Source of the DNA: Adlercreutzia agrestimuris
GTDB taxonomy: Bacteria; Actinomycetota; Coriobacteriia; Coriobacteriales; Eggerthellaceae
Length of the DNA: 64,000 bases
Reading direction: 5' to 3'
Assembly (NCBI RefSeq): GCF_943193125.1
Contig: NZ_CALPCX010000002.1
Coordinates: 1-64,000 of the forward strand
In this document: one piece after another, positions 46,349 through 55,673 of the stretch
Layout: each line of letters begins with the position of its first letter
Position numbering within the stretch: position 1 is the first letter of the stretch
Notes under the pieces: model-generated
Databases searched by the model: none
Told to the model about the DNA's origin: nothing
Seen by the model: only the letters and a program-made list of their open reading frames with translations
Position numbers and translations under genes: made by a program

Positions 46349-47837
46349 TTATTGAGGTGGGTTGCGTTTTATTTGCGTGCTCGGTTTCTGGCGCAGATGA
46401 AGTGGTGATCATGTCCTCAACTAAATCAATGAGTTCTTGCTGGGAGTGGACATCAAGTTTCATATAGATATGTTTAACATGCGTCTTGACTGTGTTATAT
46501 GACAGATAACACTGTTCGCTAATGGCGCGTCCGTTGCGTCCTTTGGCAAGCAATGCGCATATTTCAATCTCGCGTTTTGTGAGGCCATATTCTGCGCCAA
46601 GCTCTGAGCAGCATTCATCGAGTGTTTTTGAGTTGGAAGTTGTGTCTTTTGGCAACTCAATTGGCAGAGTATGATTAAGAGGCTCAACCCCAAATATAAC
46701 GGCGCGGAAGCTATATTTTGAGAGCCAGACAAAAGAAAGCGCTAAAAATGAGAGCAGCATAAAACAGAGGAATCCGCAGGCAAGCGTATCATTTAAGCCT
46801 ACAAGACTATTCACGACATGCCCAGAATAGGTTCCTACGAGAGTTCCGCAACCAGTAAAAATAGAACTCCACGCTATAACGCGCAATGCTCCTAATCTGT
46901 TGCGCATGCCAATGCCAAAAACAACTAAGCATCGGATGATGGAAAAACAGATGTCCCCAGCGTGGATAATATAGTTGCTTGTTGTTCCAAGTGGAATAAA
47001 GAGCGATACTGCGGCGCAGAGCAAACCTGCTAGTACTAAAAAAGCTGCAGCGGTGGCAAGCAGATCAACATAGTTTTCAAGCTTTTTGCTCCATGCAATG
47101 CAGACGAATGCACAGAGAGCTACGATTGCGCCAACAAGAGAGGTGTCAACCGGAATACCACTGACGCAATTAAGCGAGAGGGCAATACCAAACACGAGAT
47201 TAAAAACGAAGAGACAACAAAAAGCAGGATTAAAAGGGCTGATGAATGCAAAAGGATTAGTGAATTCTACAGCTTCGATATTCTTAACTCGATCTAGCAG
47301 TAGAAGGTTTTGACAAGCATAAGGTCGTGAAAGAGTAAGCGAAATAAGCATTAATATGGTGCCAACAACAATGCGAAATTCTTGATTACATGCCACAAGA
47401 AGCCCTTGTCCAAGATCACCAAACAGACTTGCTATGCATATGCACAAAGCAGCACTTCTTGCGTTTGGAAGTTGGCAAAGCGCCAGCATGATGAGTACAT
47501 TTATCCATAATCCTCCAAGCTCCCATAGAGTAAACCCGACGCACAATATTCCCGTGATGGGTTGAAACATATACCAGCCAACACAAAAAGCTCCTGTACA
47601 CGTTGTAATTACGGAAACCTTGGTTGCCAGTGCCTCAGCTTTTGGGAAGAGAGAGTTTTGGACCATCCATAAAATTGCAAGATAAGGGACAATGGCAGCG
47701 ATAATAAAAACAACATCGCGCCAGAGCGGTGCCGTTACTGAAAGCGGCGCAATAATATCCATATTCAAAACTTTATTGCAGGCAATACTTGCGGTTCCTG
47801 CAAAACAGACTGAAAGCCAGTTGCTCGTAATTTTCAT
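46317..47837 (-). CDS. Membrane-embedded LuxR-type transcriptional regulator
   Basis: This 506-residue paralogue of the regulators at 17995 and 53988 has about ten to twelve membrane segments over residues 10-385. Its LuxR/GerE helix-turn-helix is at about 419-475 (LTKREIEICALLAKGRNG, YNTVKTHVKHIYMKLDVHS). A 30-residue hydrophilic tail follows. An AGAAGG element precedes the ATG. It lies downstream of the exported flavoprotein gene on the same strand, separated by a terminator. That makes it the likely regulator of that gene, with its own transcript. The 3' end overlaps the convergent phosphatase gene. Confidence 0.9.
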   Translation of the reverse strand: MKITSNWLSVCFAGTASIACNKVLNMDIIAPLSVTAPLWRDVVFIIAAIVPYLAILWMVQNSLFPKAEALATKVSVITTCTGAFCVGWYMFQPITGILCVGFTLWELGGLWINVLIMLALCQLPNARSAALCICIASLFGDLGQGLLVACNQEFRIVVGTILMLISLTLSRPYACQNLLLLDRVKNIEAVEFTNPFAFISPFNPAFCCLFVFNLVFGIALSLNCVSGIPVDTSLVGAIVALCAFVCIAWSKKLENYVDLLATAAAFLVLAGLLCAAVSLFIPLGTTSNYIIHAGDICFSIIRCLVVFGIGMRNRLGALRVIAWSSIFTGCGTLVGTYSGHVVNSLVGLNDTLACGFLCFMLLSFLALSFVWLSKYSFRAVIFGVEPLNHTLPIELPKDTTSNSKTLDECCSELGAEYGLTKREIEICALLAKGRNGRAISEQCYLSYNTVKTHVKHIYMKLDVHSQQELIDLVEDMITTSSAPETEHANKTQPTSITSCEHKAHEA

Positions 47838-47966
47838 AAGACCTTCTTGGTTATCATGTTTTGTACGAGATATCAGTACGCCGAATGTATCAGATTAATA
47901 TGTTTTCCAATAATACACATAATGTCACCATTGGTATGAATCTTGGTACTTTCCAAATGTGCGGAA

Positions 47967-47998
47967 AGGGACGACGCGGTTGGATATGCGTCGTCCCT
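47967..47998 (-). terminator. Terminator of the second flavoprotein gene
   Basis: An 11-bp perfect stem (agggacgacgc / gcgtcgtccct) with a ten-base loop lies 32 bases past the flavoprotein stop. The T stretch after it on the minus strand is short (TTTCC). Confidence 0.7.
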
Positions 47999-48030
47999 AA
48001 CGGGAGGGTATGAGTAAGTCTTTAAATCGC

Positions 48031-49782
48031 TTAGTCTAAGTCACCTGCGATATGGCGTACACCATGACGTGCAAACGTCAACAAGCGACCGCAAGCCATG
48101 CCATGGGTAAGGTTGTAGTAGCCATCTGCGAAGAGCGAACCAGCACAGTTGCCTGCAGCGTAAAGACCAGGAAGAACGTCGCCATCGGTCTTGAGTACCT
48201 GTCCGTCAGCATTAATGCGCAAACCGTCGGAGGTATCAAGCAGTGTACCTCCTAGTGTTACTCCATAAAATGGTGCAGTGCGAATCTCGGACAAGAGATA
48301 AGGCTCTTTACCAAAGTCTTCGTCCTCTCCCTTGTCGTAAAGTTCGTTGTAACGCTCAATTGAGGCAAGGAAGTTCTTCTTGTGATCTCCTTCAAGAAGC
48401 AATCCGTCGGCAAGTTCCTCAAGCGTATCGGCCTTTATGACGATGCCTTTATCAATCCACTCTTGCAAGAAACCATCAGTGCCTGCGCCCATAACATTAA
48501 CAATTAGGTTTGTTAAGCTTGCACAGCCAAGACTGTGGAAACGCTCAACATCGGAGGCGAAGTTTGCATCCCAAACTTCGAGATAAACTCCACCCGGTTG
48601 TGAGGCTGCAGCATAAGGTAGCCAGTCGTAATTGCCTGACTCGTTCGTGAAGCGCTCGCCATGGAGATTCATTTTCAAGAACGGCTGTGAACCTGGATTG
48701 AATTGGCCCGCAGTTGGAAGCATGGGCTCTCCTGCTGCCACGCTCTCTTCGGTCCAGCCAGCTTTCGTGCCTGGTGTAACAGCGCCACGGTCAAAGACGA
48801 AAGCTGCGGCACCGGGATCTTTCATGGCACCAGCCCAAAGCCCAGCTTTGATACCCATGCCGGTGTTGCTTGGCTCCCAGTCTGATGAGGTCAGGCAGCG
48901 TGACAGAATGGGGTTAATGCCATCCATCATGTCAGGGTTTGCTGCGTAGCCACCAGTTGTGAGCATGACATTTTTTGCGTTGATCTGCACGAAGCCTTCG
49001 CGCGTCTCAAAGATTGCGCCTGTAACAGCTCCACTTTCATCAGTTAAAAGCTTTGCAAGATCGTAGCCATACAATACTTCGTTACCTTGTTTATTGAGCA
49101 GGTCTTCAAAGATTTGGTTACGAGAGAGTTCCTTGTTTTCCTCAGGGCAATCCTCACGCGGATTGTAATTTACCTGGATGGGCGGTACATACATGTCAAT
49201 GCCAACACCACCACGACCTTCGCCTTGGTCTGAATCAAAGTTTACTGCAAAGCCATATTGATCCATGATGTTTTTGACCCACTCATGCATTTCAGCAGAT
49301 TCGTTGAGCCATGTTTTTGTGGTACGCATATCATTTTTGCCCCAGAAAGCTTGGCGCAAAACGTTGTTAAGCTTGATGGTGTCAACAGACTTGCCTGCTT
49401 CAGCGCACTCTGGAATGTTAACTGCACCATACCAACTACGTGTGGTAGAAACGGTGCCCGCCTTTTCGGCCAACAAAAAATCAAGGCCGAGATCTTGTGC
49501 CGTTACAGCAGCGGCAAGACCTGCATTGCCTGCGCCTACAATGAGCAGTTGAGTCTCTTTTGTTTCAATAATGTCCTCTGCGGCAATTTCGGGAGCTTCC
49601 CCAAGCCAAGCCGGCGTCTTGCCAACGACAGCCATACCGCTTTCGTCAACAGCAGAGCCTGTTTTGGCCATGGCGTCTTGTGGCGACTGCGGAGCGCATC
49701 CCGATAAACCGGCTGCTGCTGCAGCGCCTGCTGCTAATGCTGCACCTGACAAAAAACTACGACGTGAAATACCTTGCGCCAT
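48031..49782 (-). CDS. Tat-exported FAD-dependent reductase, fumarate-reductase-like lipoprotein
   Basis: This 583-residue flavoprotein has a classic Tat signal (ISRRSFLSG, residues 5-13) and a lipobox LSGC with Cys29, so it should be anchored outside the membrane. FAD binding is shown by LLIVGAGNAGLAAA (79-92) and the C-terminal GLYAAGNCAG. The substrate-domain motif GERFTNESGNYDW is present. The C-terminal signature is YYNLTHGMACGR, without the RxGGN of fumarate reductases, so the substrate is probably a different enone-like or aromatic compound. No haem or FMN domain is fused. Two GAGG-like words lie upstream of the ATG. The LuxR gene lies immediately downstream. Confidence 0.88.
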   Translation of the reverse strand: MAQGISRRSFLSGAALAAGAAAAAGLSGCAPQSPQDAMAKTGSAVDESGMAVVGKTPAWLGEAPEIAAEDIIETKETQLLIVGAGNAGLAAAVTAQDLGLDFLLAEKAGTVSTTRSWYGAVNIPECAEAGKSVDTIKLNNVLRQAFWGKNDMRTTKTWLNESAEMHEWVKNIMDQYGFAVNFDSDQGEGRGGVGIDMYVPPIQVNYNPREDCPEENKELSRNQIFEDLLNKQGNEVLYGYDLAKLLTDESGAVTGAIFETREGFVQINAKNVMLTTGGYAANPDMMDGINPILSRCLTSSDWEPSNTGMGIKAGLWAGAMKDPGAAAFVFDRGAVTPGTKAGWTEESVAAGEPMLPTAGQFNPGSQPFLKMNLHGERFTNESGNYDWLPYAAASQPGGVYLEVWDANFASDVERFHSLGCASLTNLIVNVMGAGTDGFLQEWIDKGIVIKADTLEELADGLLLEGDHKKNFLASIERYNELYDKGEDEDFGKEPYLLSEIRTAPFYGVTLGGTLLDTSDGLRINADGQVLKTDGDVLPGLYAAGNCAGSLFADGYYNLTHGMACGRLLTFARHGVRHIAGDLD

Positions 49783-50026
49783 TCTTCCCTCCTAAGGAAT
49801 CAAAATTGATAACAGCGTCTCTAATGACGAAGTGGCGTCATAGTAGTTTGGGAAGAAAAATCCTGCGTCACCCGCATTGGGGTATTTTGCGTTAATGCTG
49901 ATCAAAAGCTTATATAAGCAAATAAATTAACTTTACTTGAGATTTTTGCGCAAAGGGTTATTCCCATGCATACGTGCACGGAATTGCATGTTTCGTGGCG
50001 TATTTGTCTTGTGATAGGTGCTTGGA

Positions 50027-50905
50027 TTACAAAAACAGGCAGCTTTCAATGATGTCTTTGCCGCGCAAATCCGAAAGCCACTTGGTAGGTATAGCTTCTT
50101 GGCCATAAAGCGCACCTGCCAATGCGCCAGCGACGCATGCCGTGGTATCGGTGTCTCTGCCAAGATTTACTGCGCTTTGCACACATTGTTCATAACTGTT
50201 GGTGTGGAGGGCGCACCAAAGAGCTGCGCACAGTGTATCCATGACGTATCCACCAGAGGAGACTTCGTCACGCGACATCTCAGAGAGATTTTCCATGAAG
50301 GAAAAACGGGGGTCGTCGGGGATGTTTTTTGCAATGGCGGCGGGAAGATCTGCGGACAGTCGTACTTCTCTCAAGATTCTGACAAAGGTTATGCAAGCTT
50401 GTTTTGAGAGGCTATGGTTGTGTGTAATGCCTGATACCTCAGCAATTTGTTTGTTGGTTGCGTTCGTGAGAGCAAGTGGCGCAATGCGCATAAGCGACCC
50501 ATTTCCATTGGAATATTCGTCTGAGCGACCTGCCCCTTCAGAGAGCGCCGTTGCCACAGTTCTTCCAATGTCAAATACAGCCCCATCAATTGCATAAGCA
50601 CCTTCGTAGCTCCATTGTCTGAAGCGTTGAAGCATATCTTTTACGTCAATTTTTCTCTTGTGCCTGATACTGTCGCAGGTGGCTAAAAGCAGAGAAGTAT
50701 CATCGGAAAAGGTACCTTTTGGTTGTCGATGTGCGCCACCGCCAACCATATCTGTGCAGGTAAATGTGTCGCGCGCCATGAATTCGTACGGCACGCCGAG
50801 AGCATCTCCAACAGCAGCACCATAGACAATTGCGCGAAGCTGTTCGCCAGGAGTACGTGTATTGTCAGCTTTCTTATTGTGCTGTTTGATACTGGGCTGA
50901 GTCAT
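50027..50905 (-). CDS. ADP-ribosylglycohydrolase family protein
   Basis: This 292-residue cytoplasmic enzyme has the DraG/ARH fold. Its metal-site motifs are GAAVGDALGVPYEF, GTFSDDTSLLLA (Asp pair), GNGSLMRIAPLAL and GRDTDTTACVAGALAGALYG. The family removes ADP-ribose from proteins, nucleic acids or small molecules. I chose the ATG at 50905 because GGAGCTGCT directly precedes it. The longer open frame to 51310 runs through the dispersed repeat and has no family match. No ADP-ribosyltransferase partner is nearby, so the target is unknown. The sequence after the stop up to 49783 has no feature beyond AT-rich spacer. Confidence 0.9.
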   Translation of the reverse strand: MTQPSIKQHNKKADNTRTPGEQLRAIVYGAAVGDALGVPYEFMARDTFTCTDMVGGGAHRQPKGTFSDDTSLLLATCDSIRHKRKIDVKDMLQRFRQWSYEGAYAIDGAVFDIGRTVATALSEGAGRSDEYSNGNGSLMRIAPLALTNATNKQIAEVSGITHNHSLSKQACITFVRILREVRLSADLPAAIAKNIPDDPRFSFMENLSEMSRDEVSSGGYVMDTLCAALWCALHTNSYEQCVQSAVNLGRDTDTTACVAGALAGALYGQEAIPTKWLSDLRGKDIIESCLFL

Positions 50906-51113
50906 AGCAGCTCCATTCTGTAGGGTGGTTGGGGGCGTGAAGATATTTGCAACCATACTCTTTTTACATGCAACATGATTGTATGAGAACGTGCAAGATT
51001 TCGTAGTACTGTCTATGGGACAGATGCTCGGTACATGACGATCGCGGCATCGGGAGGCAAGCAATTGTTGCGGTGATTTTAAGCTTGCTCTTGTGATGCA
51101 GAGAGCGTATATA

Positions 51114-51335
51114 CTTCTGAACTGGTGATATCGTGAAGGCTGGCGAATGAGGGCGAAATTGGACGAACCTGCGTAAATCTGGCAAACTTGCGCAATCTGC
51201 GCGAAACTGCTGTAACGATTTTGTTGCAACACTGAACTAATATTTGGCGGTTTTTGGAGGATGACCCACCTAATCGGCAACTTTTCCAGCCATTTTGAAG
51301 CCCAATCCACCTATTCGGCTACTTTTCCTGCCAAA
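51114..51335 (-). repeat. Dispersed intergenic repeat, copy B
   Basis: Read on the minus strand, this matches copy A at 64-254 in the same order of blocks. It lacks the 45-base piece with the second palindrome arm and has an extra stretch before the last block. It carries the word ccgattaggtggg and the related ccgaataggtgga 38 bases apart, the same spacing as the gattagg words in copy A. Confidence 0.75.
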
Positions 51336-51371
51336 GTTTGGTGTTTAATTGCAAATTTTATCACGCCGCCT

Positions 51372-51439
51372 GCTCAGACAGCCACCTGAACAGGGCGAAC
51401 GCCGGCGCAGGCGGAAAACGCCAGCGCGGTCGTCTGAGC
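51372..51439. other. GC-rich two-tier stem-loop
   Basis: Outer arms gctcagac (51372-51379) and gtctgagc (51432-51439) enclose an inner hairpin, gcgcaggcg / cgccagcgc with loop gaaaa (51405-51427, one mismatch). It could be a structured RNA or a remnant of a mobile element. No promoter or terminator of its own was identified. Confidence 0.45.
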
Positions 51440-51523
51440 CGGGCGAGCACCAGCGCGAAGCGGGTGTCGGCGCGGGTTGCGGATACAACGCAGCTCGCGA
51501 ACACAAATTTCCCTGCAACAAAA

Positions 51524-51552
51524 ATGCCCTTGCGCACATGGCGCAAGGGCAT
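51524..51552 (-). terminator. Intrinsic terminator of the molybdoenzyme operon
   Basis: A 12-bp perfect stem (atgcccttgcgc / gcgcaagggcat) with a five-base loop is followed on the minus strand by a T-run (TTTTTG). It lies 29 bases past the stop of the small exported protein. Confidence 0.85.
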
Positions 51553-51580
51553 AAGAGGGAGCGTTTGGTAAGCAGAAGCG

Positions 51581-52081
51581 TTAGCCGGCGATGTAATTTA
51601 GTACGCTTGCCAACGAAACACCACTTACATCAGCGTTTGCAACAGCGCCGCCACCAGCGACGTTGGTAGCGCATGCGCATGCCATGACGTAGGAGGTTGC
51701 ATCTTCGTCAGCGGCCATATCGGCAACATTTGCCTCAAAGCTGACGCCATTGTCGGCGCTTACCGTGATGCTAGGGTTGACCAACTGCGCTGAATATTGC
51801 GGCAGGCCAGCACAGAGCGTAGCTGCAGCTTTGCAGAAGATGCACGAGATTTGCTCCGTAGAAGATACAACGTCTTGGCTGTAGCCAAAAGTACCTTCAA
51901 CTGCGCGCTCTTCAACATTGACGCTTACGATATCAGTCTGCTCGACCGTTGCCTGCGGGTCTTGCTGTGCAGGGGCGGCCGGAGCGGCGGCGGCAACACT
52001 TACAGCGCCACCGGAGATTAATGCAGCAGCACTGAGTAATGCACCTGCGGTTTTAATCGTTTGTTGTTTCATGAATATCAC
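51581..52081 (-). CDS. Small exported protein with a Cys pair, partner of the molybdo-cytochrome
   Basis: This 166-residue protein has a signal peptide (about 1-40, ending in Ala-rich sequence before QQDPQ) and no recognised domain. The mature part contains CIFCKAAATLC (near 79-90), a possible metal or haem/disulfide site, and ACACA near 133-137. It starts nine bases after the molybdo-cytochrome gene on the same strand and is followed by a strong terminator, so the two form one operon. The GTG at 52081 has AAGGA five bases upstream; the ATG at 52072 is 14 bases from it. It may be an accessory subunit or electron carrier. I do not recognise the family. Confidence 0.75.
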   Translation of the reverse strand: MIFMKQQTIKTAGALLSAAALISGGAVSVAAAAPAAPAQQDPQATVEQTDIVSVNVEERAVEGTFGYSQDVVSSTEQISCIFCKAAATLCAGLPQYSAQLVNPSITVSADNGVSFEANVADMAADEDATSYVMACACATNVAGGGAVANADVSGVSLASVLNYIAG

Positions 52082-52090
52082 CGCGTTCCT

Positions 52091-53668
52091 TTATTCTTCT
52101 ACCGTTACGAACAGGGTGGTTGGGTTGGTGATGTGGTTGCCTTCGGTGTCGACAGCATCCAGCTTGACCTGGTATTTACCGGCTTTTGTTGGCGTCCAAT
52201 CCATGGAGTAGTTCACCCATTGATATTTGTCGAAGTCAGGCACTTCTTCGCTCACTTTGTACTCAACCCAATTCTGACCCATATCGAAGCTGAAGCGGAT
52301 TGTGTCCAGTTCGCCAACAAACTTTGCCCAGCTGGTGCAAGCGCCAGTGAGATTGATGGTTTCACCAACCTTAGCGGTGATGCCATCGTTTTGGAACCAC
52401 ATGCCATTAACGTTGATCTTCGGAGATGGAGCGGTTGATGCAGCATAAGTTGGGCCGTCCATAAATTGATCCGCAACTTTGAAGTCAATGCTGCCGAGGT
52501 GTTTTACCCATTGTGCGCCAGGCATACCGCAGGGAACCAGCATAAGCGGAGCACCTTGGTTAACGGTGAGGTTTTCGCCATACATTTGTGTGACCACATA
52601 AGTGTCCTCATAGAGCAGCTCAAGCTGGAAGTCCATCGGCGGGAATGCTGCCCAACCATCATTGCCTGCAGCGTTGATGGCGTTGGTGCCCTCAACAAGA
52701 CCGCCGCATTGCTCAACAAGATAGCTCAGTGGAACGCCAGCCATGGGGAGGTTCTCCATGAGAGCGCCGCCTTCGCCGTTGGTTGCGCATGATTGCTGAG
52801 CGGTGAATTCAACTTGCGGCATTGCGCGAATCTCTTCAACCGTGAAGGTGCGAGGATTGTTGACACCAGTGATGGTCAGCGGGTTGTCATCAGCCGAAAT
52901 GGCATCAAGGTCAATAGCGTCTGGACCCCAGTTGTTAACAACGAATACGTCGTCGGCGTCGGTTGCGTCTTGAGCAAAGCTCACTTCAATTTGCGGATCA
53001 GTGTCTACGGCCATTTCGGTGAGGTAGCCGCCTGCGTAGCCGCGAGATTCAACCCAAGCGCGAGTGGACTCATCGTCAGCCAGCCATGGGTAGCCGCCCA
53101 AAGCTGCCTGGTCATAGTAGTCTTCCCATAACATGAATTGGTATTCGCCCATTTCGCCATCTGAATTGACTGCATGGCAGCTCCAGCAATTGCCATCAGC
53201 CTCTAAGAACATCTCAGAGCTGTAGTGGCTTGCATGCATTGCGTCGCCGAGGTACGGACCGGTGAGCGTCATGTGGCCGCGGTGGCACGGCTCGCAGTCT
53301 TTGTACGTGCCGTTTTTGTCATAGCCAACATAGCTCAAAATGTGCGTATAGCCATTTTTGTTGACCATCTTGTCGAACAGATTCTCATGGCATGCGTTGC
53401 AGCCGCGGTTGCCCGTATTGAGATAGTTCTCGTTAAAGTATGTGTCCGGGAATAAACCTGCCGTGCGATCGGTAAATTTCGGATACATAGAATCTGCAGC
53501 ATTATTGTCTGCGGTTGCTTCGCTTGATTGCGAAGCGGTGCTATCAGCATCATCTGAGCTTGCCTTGGGGGCACATCCCCACAAAACGAGCGTCAGTGCA
53601 AGCATGCTTGCTGCGACGATAGCCAGTGCGCGTCCCCTTGACACGCTCTGAGTCTTGACAGCTTTCAT
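52091..53668 (-). CDS. Lipoprotein fusing a trihaem cytochrome c to a sulfite-oxidase-type molybdopterin domain
   Basis: This 525-residue exported protein has a signal segment ending in lipobox LWGC (Cys32) and an acidic linker. Three CxxCH haem sites follow (CNACH 90-94, CEPCH 125-129, CWSCH 161-165). Next is an oxidoreductase molybdopterin-binding domain (about 240-425). Its likely Mo ligand is Cys294 in QQSCATNGEGG, where sulfite oxidases have their ligand Cys. The C-terminal Ig-like dimerisation domain is at 433-525. It is thus a self-contained electron-transfer unit on the outer membrane face: haems take electrons from, or give them to, the Mo site. The substrate could be an S-oxide, N-oxide or other oxyanion. 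GGAGAGG precedes the ATG at 53668. A membrane LuxR gene is divergent. Confidence 0.88.
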   Translation of the reverse strand: MKAVKTQSVSRGRALAIVAASMLALTLVLWGCAPKASSDDADSTASQSSEATADNNAADSMYPKFTDRTAGLFPDTYFNENYLNTGNRGCNACHENLFDKMVNKNGYTHILSYVGYDKNGTYKDCEPCHRGHMTLTGPYLGDAMHASHYSSEMFLEADGNCWSCHAVNSDGEMGEYQFMLWEDYYDQAALGGYPWLADDESTRAWVESRGYAGGYLTEMAVDTDPQIEVSFAQDATDADDVFVVNNWGPDAIDLDAISADDNPLTITGVNNPRTFTVEEIRAMPQVEFTAQQSCATNGEGGALMENLPMAGVPLSYLVEQCGGLVEGTNAINAAGNDGWAAFPPMDFQLELLYEDTYVVTQMYGENLTVNQGAPLMLVPCGMPGAQWVKHLGSIDFKVADQFMDGPTYAASTAPSPKINVNGMWFQNDGITAKVGETINLTGACTSWAKFVGELDTIRFSFDMGQNWVEYKVSEEVPDFDKYQWVNYSMDWTPTKAGKYQVKLDAVDTEGNHITNPTTLFVTVEE

Positions 53669-53987
53669 CTGCCTCTCCTCTCCTTGATGGGTCGGGTTAT
53701 GCACAGGCAAATCGAATCCGCTTTCTCACCCCAAGCACCTTCAATTCACTCCATGCGCGTATCTTGAGTTTACGAACAGGTGAAAAACCTGTGATCAGCA
53801 AGTGTTGTGGAATTGCGAAGTACTGGATGTCTTTATCTCATCAACTGTTGATGAATTTTGCAAAATACCTGATCGATATTGTGCTTACGATTCGGCGTTT
53901 ACGCATGAAGCGTGGTAATCTTTGCAAAGCAAAGATTTTCGACCAAAGTAGACGGTGTTCAGCAGTGCGAAGGGGAGGGGCGCTACG
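53669..53987. promoter_or_regulatory. Divergent promoter region of molybdo-cytochrome and LuxR genes
   Basis: This 319-base AT-rich stretch lies between the divergent genes and must contain both promoters. I see no long palindrome in it; short dyads such as catcaactgttgatg (around 53837-53851) could be a LuxR site. Confidence 0.45.
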
Positions 53988-55520
53988 TTGAGTGCCAGGA
54001 TGGCAAAAACTCAGCAGGCACAAGTGCATACCGAGGCGCGGTGTTTTTTACCATGCGGGTCTGTGATGGTGCTTATAGCGCTCATTTGTATTGCAAGCTC
54101 TTCCACACTGCTTCACGAATCGGCTAGTTGGCAACTTGGCTACTCTTTTGTTGACGGGCAGGTTCATAACGTTCGCGCATATTCCTGTGATGCTCATTCT
54201 GTGGGGCTGATTCTTGGGCTGGCAGCTTCATTTTTGAGTTGGAGTCGGCTGCGCAGTCTTGCATTCAATCGTGCTTGGTGGATTGCCTATTTTGTTGTGC
54301 AATTTGTTATAGTGGCGTCTTTTTATTATGCATTGCAGCATCCTGATTCATGGTGGCTGATGGTGACAGTGCAGATTCTCGGGGCTGCGGTGAGTGCACT
54401 ATTTGTCATTGTGTGCGTGCAAGTTGTTCGCTGCTTGTCTCCTCGACAGATGATCATGACGGTCATGATTGTGTTCTTGTCCATGATCGCTCTCGTGCAA
54501 GGGCTTTTTAGTGCGCTTGAAGTGAGTGCACCACTTGAAGTTTCAGCGCTGCTTCATAATGCGTTGGTTATTATTGCAGCTGTCAGTTATGTGCTTGCAC
54601 TTGGAAAAAGTGAAGCGCTGCACAAAGCCTATGAGGCACATGAGCAGCCAATTCGTGCGCAGGTGGAAAGTGGCGATAGTGCTCGTCACCGAATACCTGT
54701 TTATATTAGGTTGTTTGCAATTGTAGGTTTGTATGCATGTGTATTTGGGTTTATGCATGTCATTCCGCTCGCTTTGCCGCTTGGTGTATATGCGCGTGTG
54801 GTTACCTTTATCATTGGTGCGGTTGTAGCGTTTGGGTTGTATGCGTGGACAGTTCGACCGGCAGACGTGCAAAATGTTGCGAGTATTTGGAATCGTTTTT
54901 ATCGTTTTGTCTTTCCTGTTGTGACCATTGCGGCGCTGCTTGGCCCACTGACCACCAAAACAGAGTTTTTGCCTGCGCTTGTTTTGCAGGCATGCGCCCT
55001 ATACTACTTCGACGCACTTTTGGCCACGGCAAGCTATACCATTGCCTTGGCAATCAATAGCTCGCCAGCTCAGGTGTTTGGTCGAGCCTTTTTTATTCGT
55101 GCTGTGGGATTTTTTTGCGGCAACATGATTGGAACGATAGTGCACGAAAACGTCGTGCTTGATGCCTCTACGTTTAGCATTATTGGCGCGGTTGTATTTG
55201 GTTTGTTGACACTGGTGACATTCAATATGAATTCCGAGAAGTACGCCAAGACTGTTTGGGGGCTTATTCCTCATGAGGACCCTCGAGCAAAGATGAATCG
55301 CGAGCTGGATTTACGCTGTGAGGAAGTTTCGCGCGAGTTCGGCCTTACCGAACGGGAGTCTGAGATTTTGCTACTTCTTTCACGCGACAAACGCCCCAAA
55401 GAGATTAGCGAAGTGCTTGTGGTATCTGTGGCAACCGTGCGTTCGCATGTTCAGGGCATCTACAGCAAAACCGGCGCACACTCTTACGAGGAGCTTGATA
55501 AGCTGCTGAACAAGCGCTGA
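53988..55520 (+). CDS. Membrane-embedded LuxR-type transcriptional regulator
   Basis: This 510-residue regulator is the third of its type in the window, with about ten to twelve membrane segments (residues 25-420). The LuxR/GerE helix-turn-helix occupies about 453-510 (LTERESEILLLLSRDKRPKE, VSVATVRSHVQGIYSKTGAHS). I chose the TTG at 53988 because a strong AGGGGAGGGG lies eight bases upstream. A GTG at 53955 has no ribosome binding site, and the ATG at 54000 is further from it. Divergence from the molybdo-cytochrome operon suggests it controls that operon in response to its substrate or redox state. Confidence 0.88.
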   Translation: MSARMAKTQQAQVHTEARCFLPCGSVMVLIALICIASSSTLLHESASWQLGYSFVDGQVHNVRAYSCDAHSVGLILGLAASFLSWSRLRSLAFNRAWWIAYFVVQFVIVASFYYALQHPDSWWLMVTVQILGAAVSALFVIVCVQVVRCLSPRQMIMTVMIVFLSMIALVQGLFSALEVSAPLEVSALLHNALVIIAAVSYVLALGKSEALHKAYEAHEQPIRAQVESGDSARHRIPVYIRLFAIVGLYACVFGFMHVIPLALPLGVYARVVTFIIGAVVAFGLYAWTVRPADVQNVASIWNRFYRFVFPVVTIAALLGPLTTKTEFLPALVLQACALYYFDALLATASYTIALAINSSPAQVFGRAFFIRAVGFFCGNMIGTIVHENVVLDASTFSIIGAVVFGLLTLVTFNMNSEKYAKTVWGLIPHEDPRAKMNRELDLRCEEVSREFGLTERESEILLLLSRDKRPKEISEVLVVSVATVRSHVQGIYSKTGAHSYEELDKLLNKR

Positions 55521-55591
55521 TCGTGCGGTTTTATTGCAGGCGCTTCTTGATGCGCGGAAAGGCGCTTTTAGCGCGCAGCACTACCGCTTTC

Positions 55592-55673
55592 AGTCTGGGG
55601 GTGTGCAGCAACAATGATGTTGTCTTCGACGACTCTTCTCCTAAAGGGCTATAAGTCTGGGGTTGTGCAGCAA
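55592..55673. repeat. Pair of 20-bp direct repeats upstream of veg
   Basis: agtctggggg tgtgcagcaa (55592-55611) recurs at 55654-55673 with a single change, 62 bases apart. The spacing is close to six helical turns, so paired protein-binding sites are possible. The function is unknown. Confidence 0.7.

Larger units (their letters stand above)
50906..51580. other. Intergenic region with repeat copy B and a GC-rich structured segment
   Basis: No gene is supported in this 675-base stretch. It should contain the promoter of the ADP-ribosylglycohydrolase. It holds dispersed-repeat copy B (51114-51335), then a GC-rich segment with two-tier stem potential (51372-51439), then the terminator of the small exported protein (51524-51552). 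Confidence 0.6.

Noticed and set aside
50906..51310. Upstream extension of the ADP-ribosylglycohydrolase
   Set aside because: It runs through the dispersed repeat, has no family similarity, and a good ribosome binding site supports the ATG at 50905.
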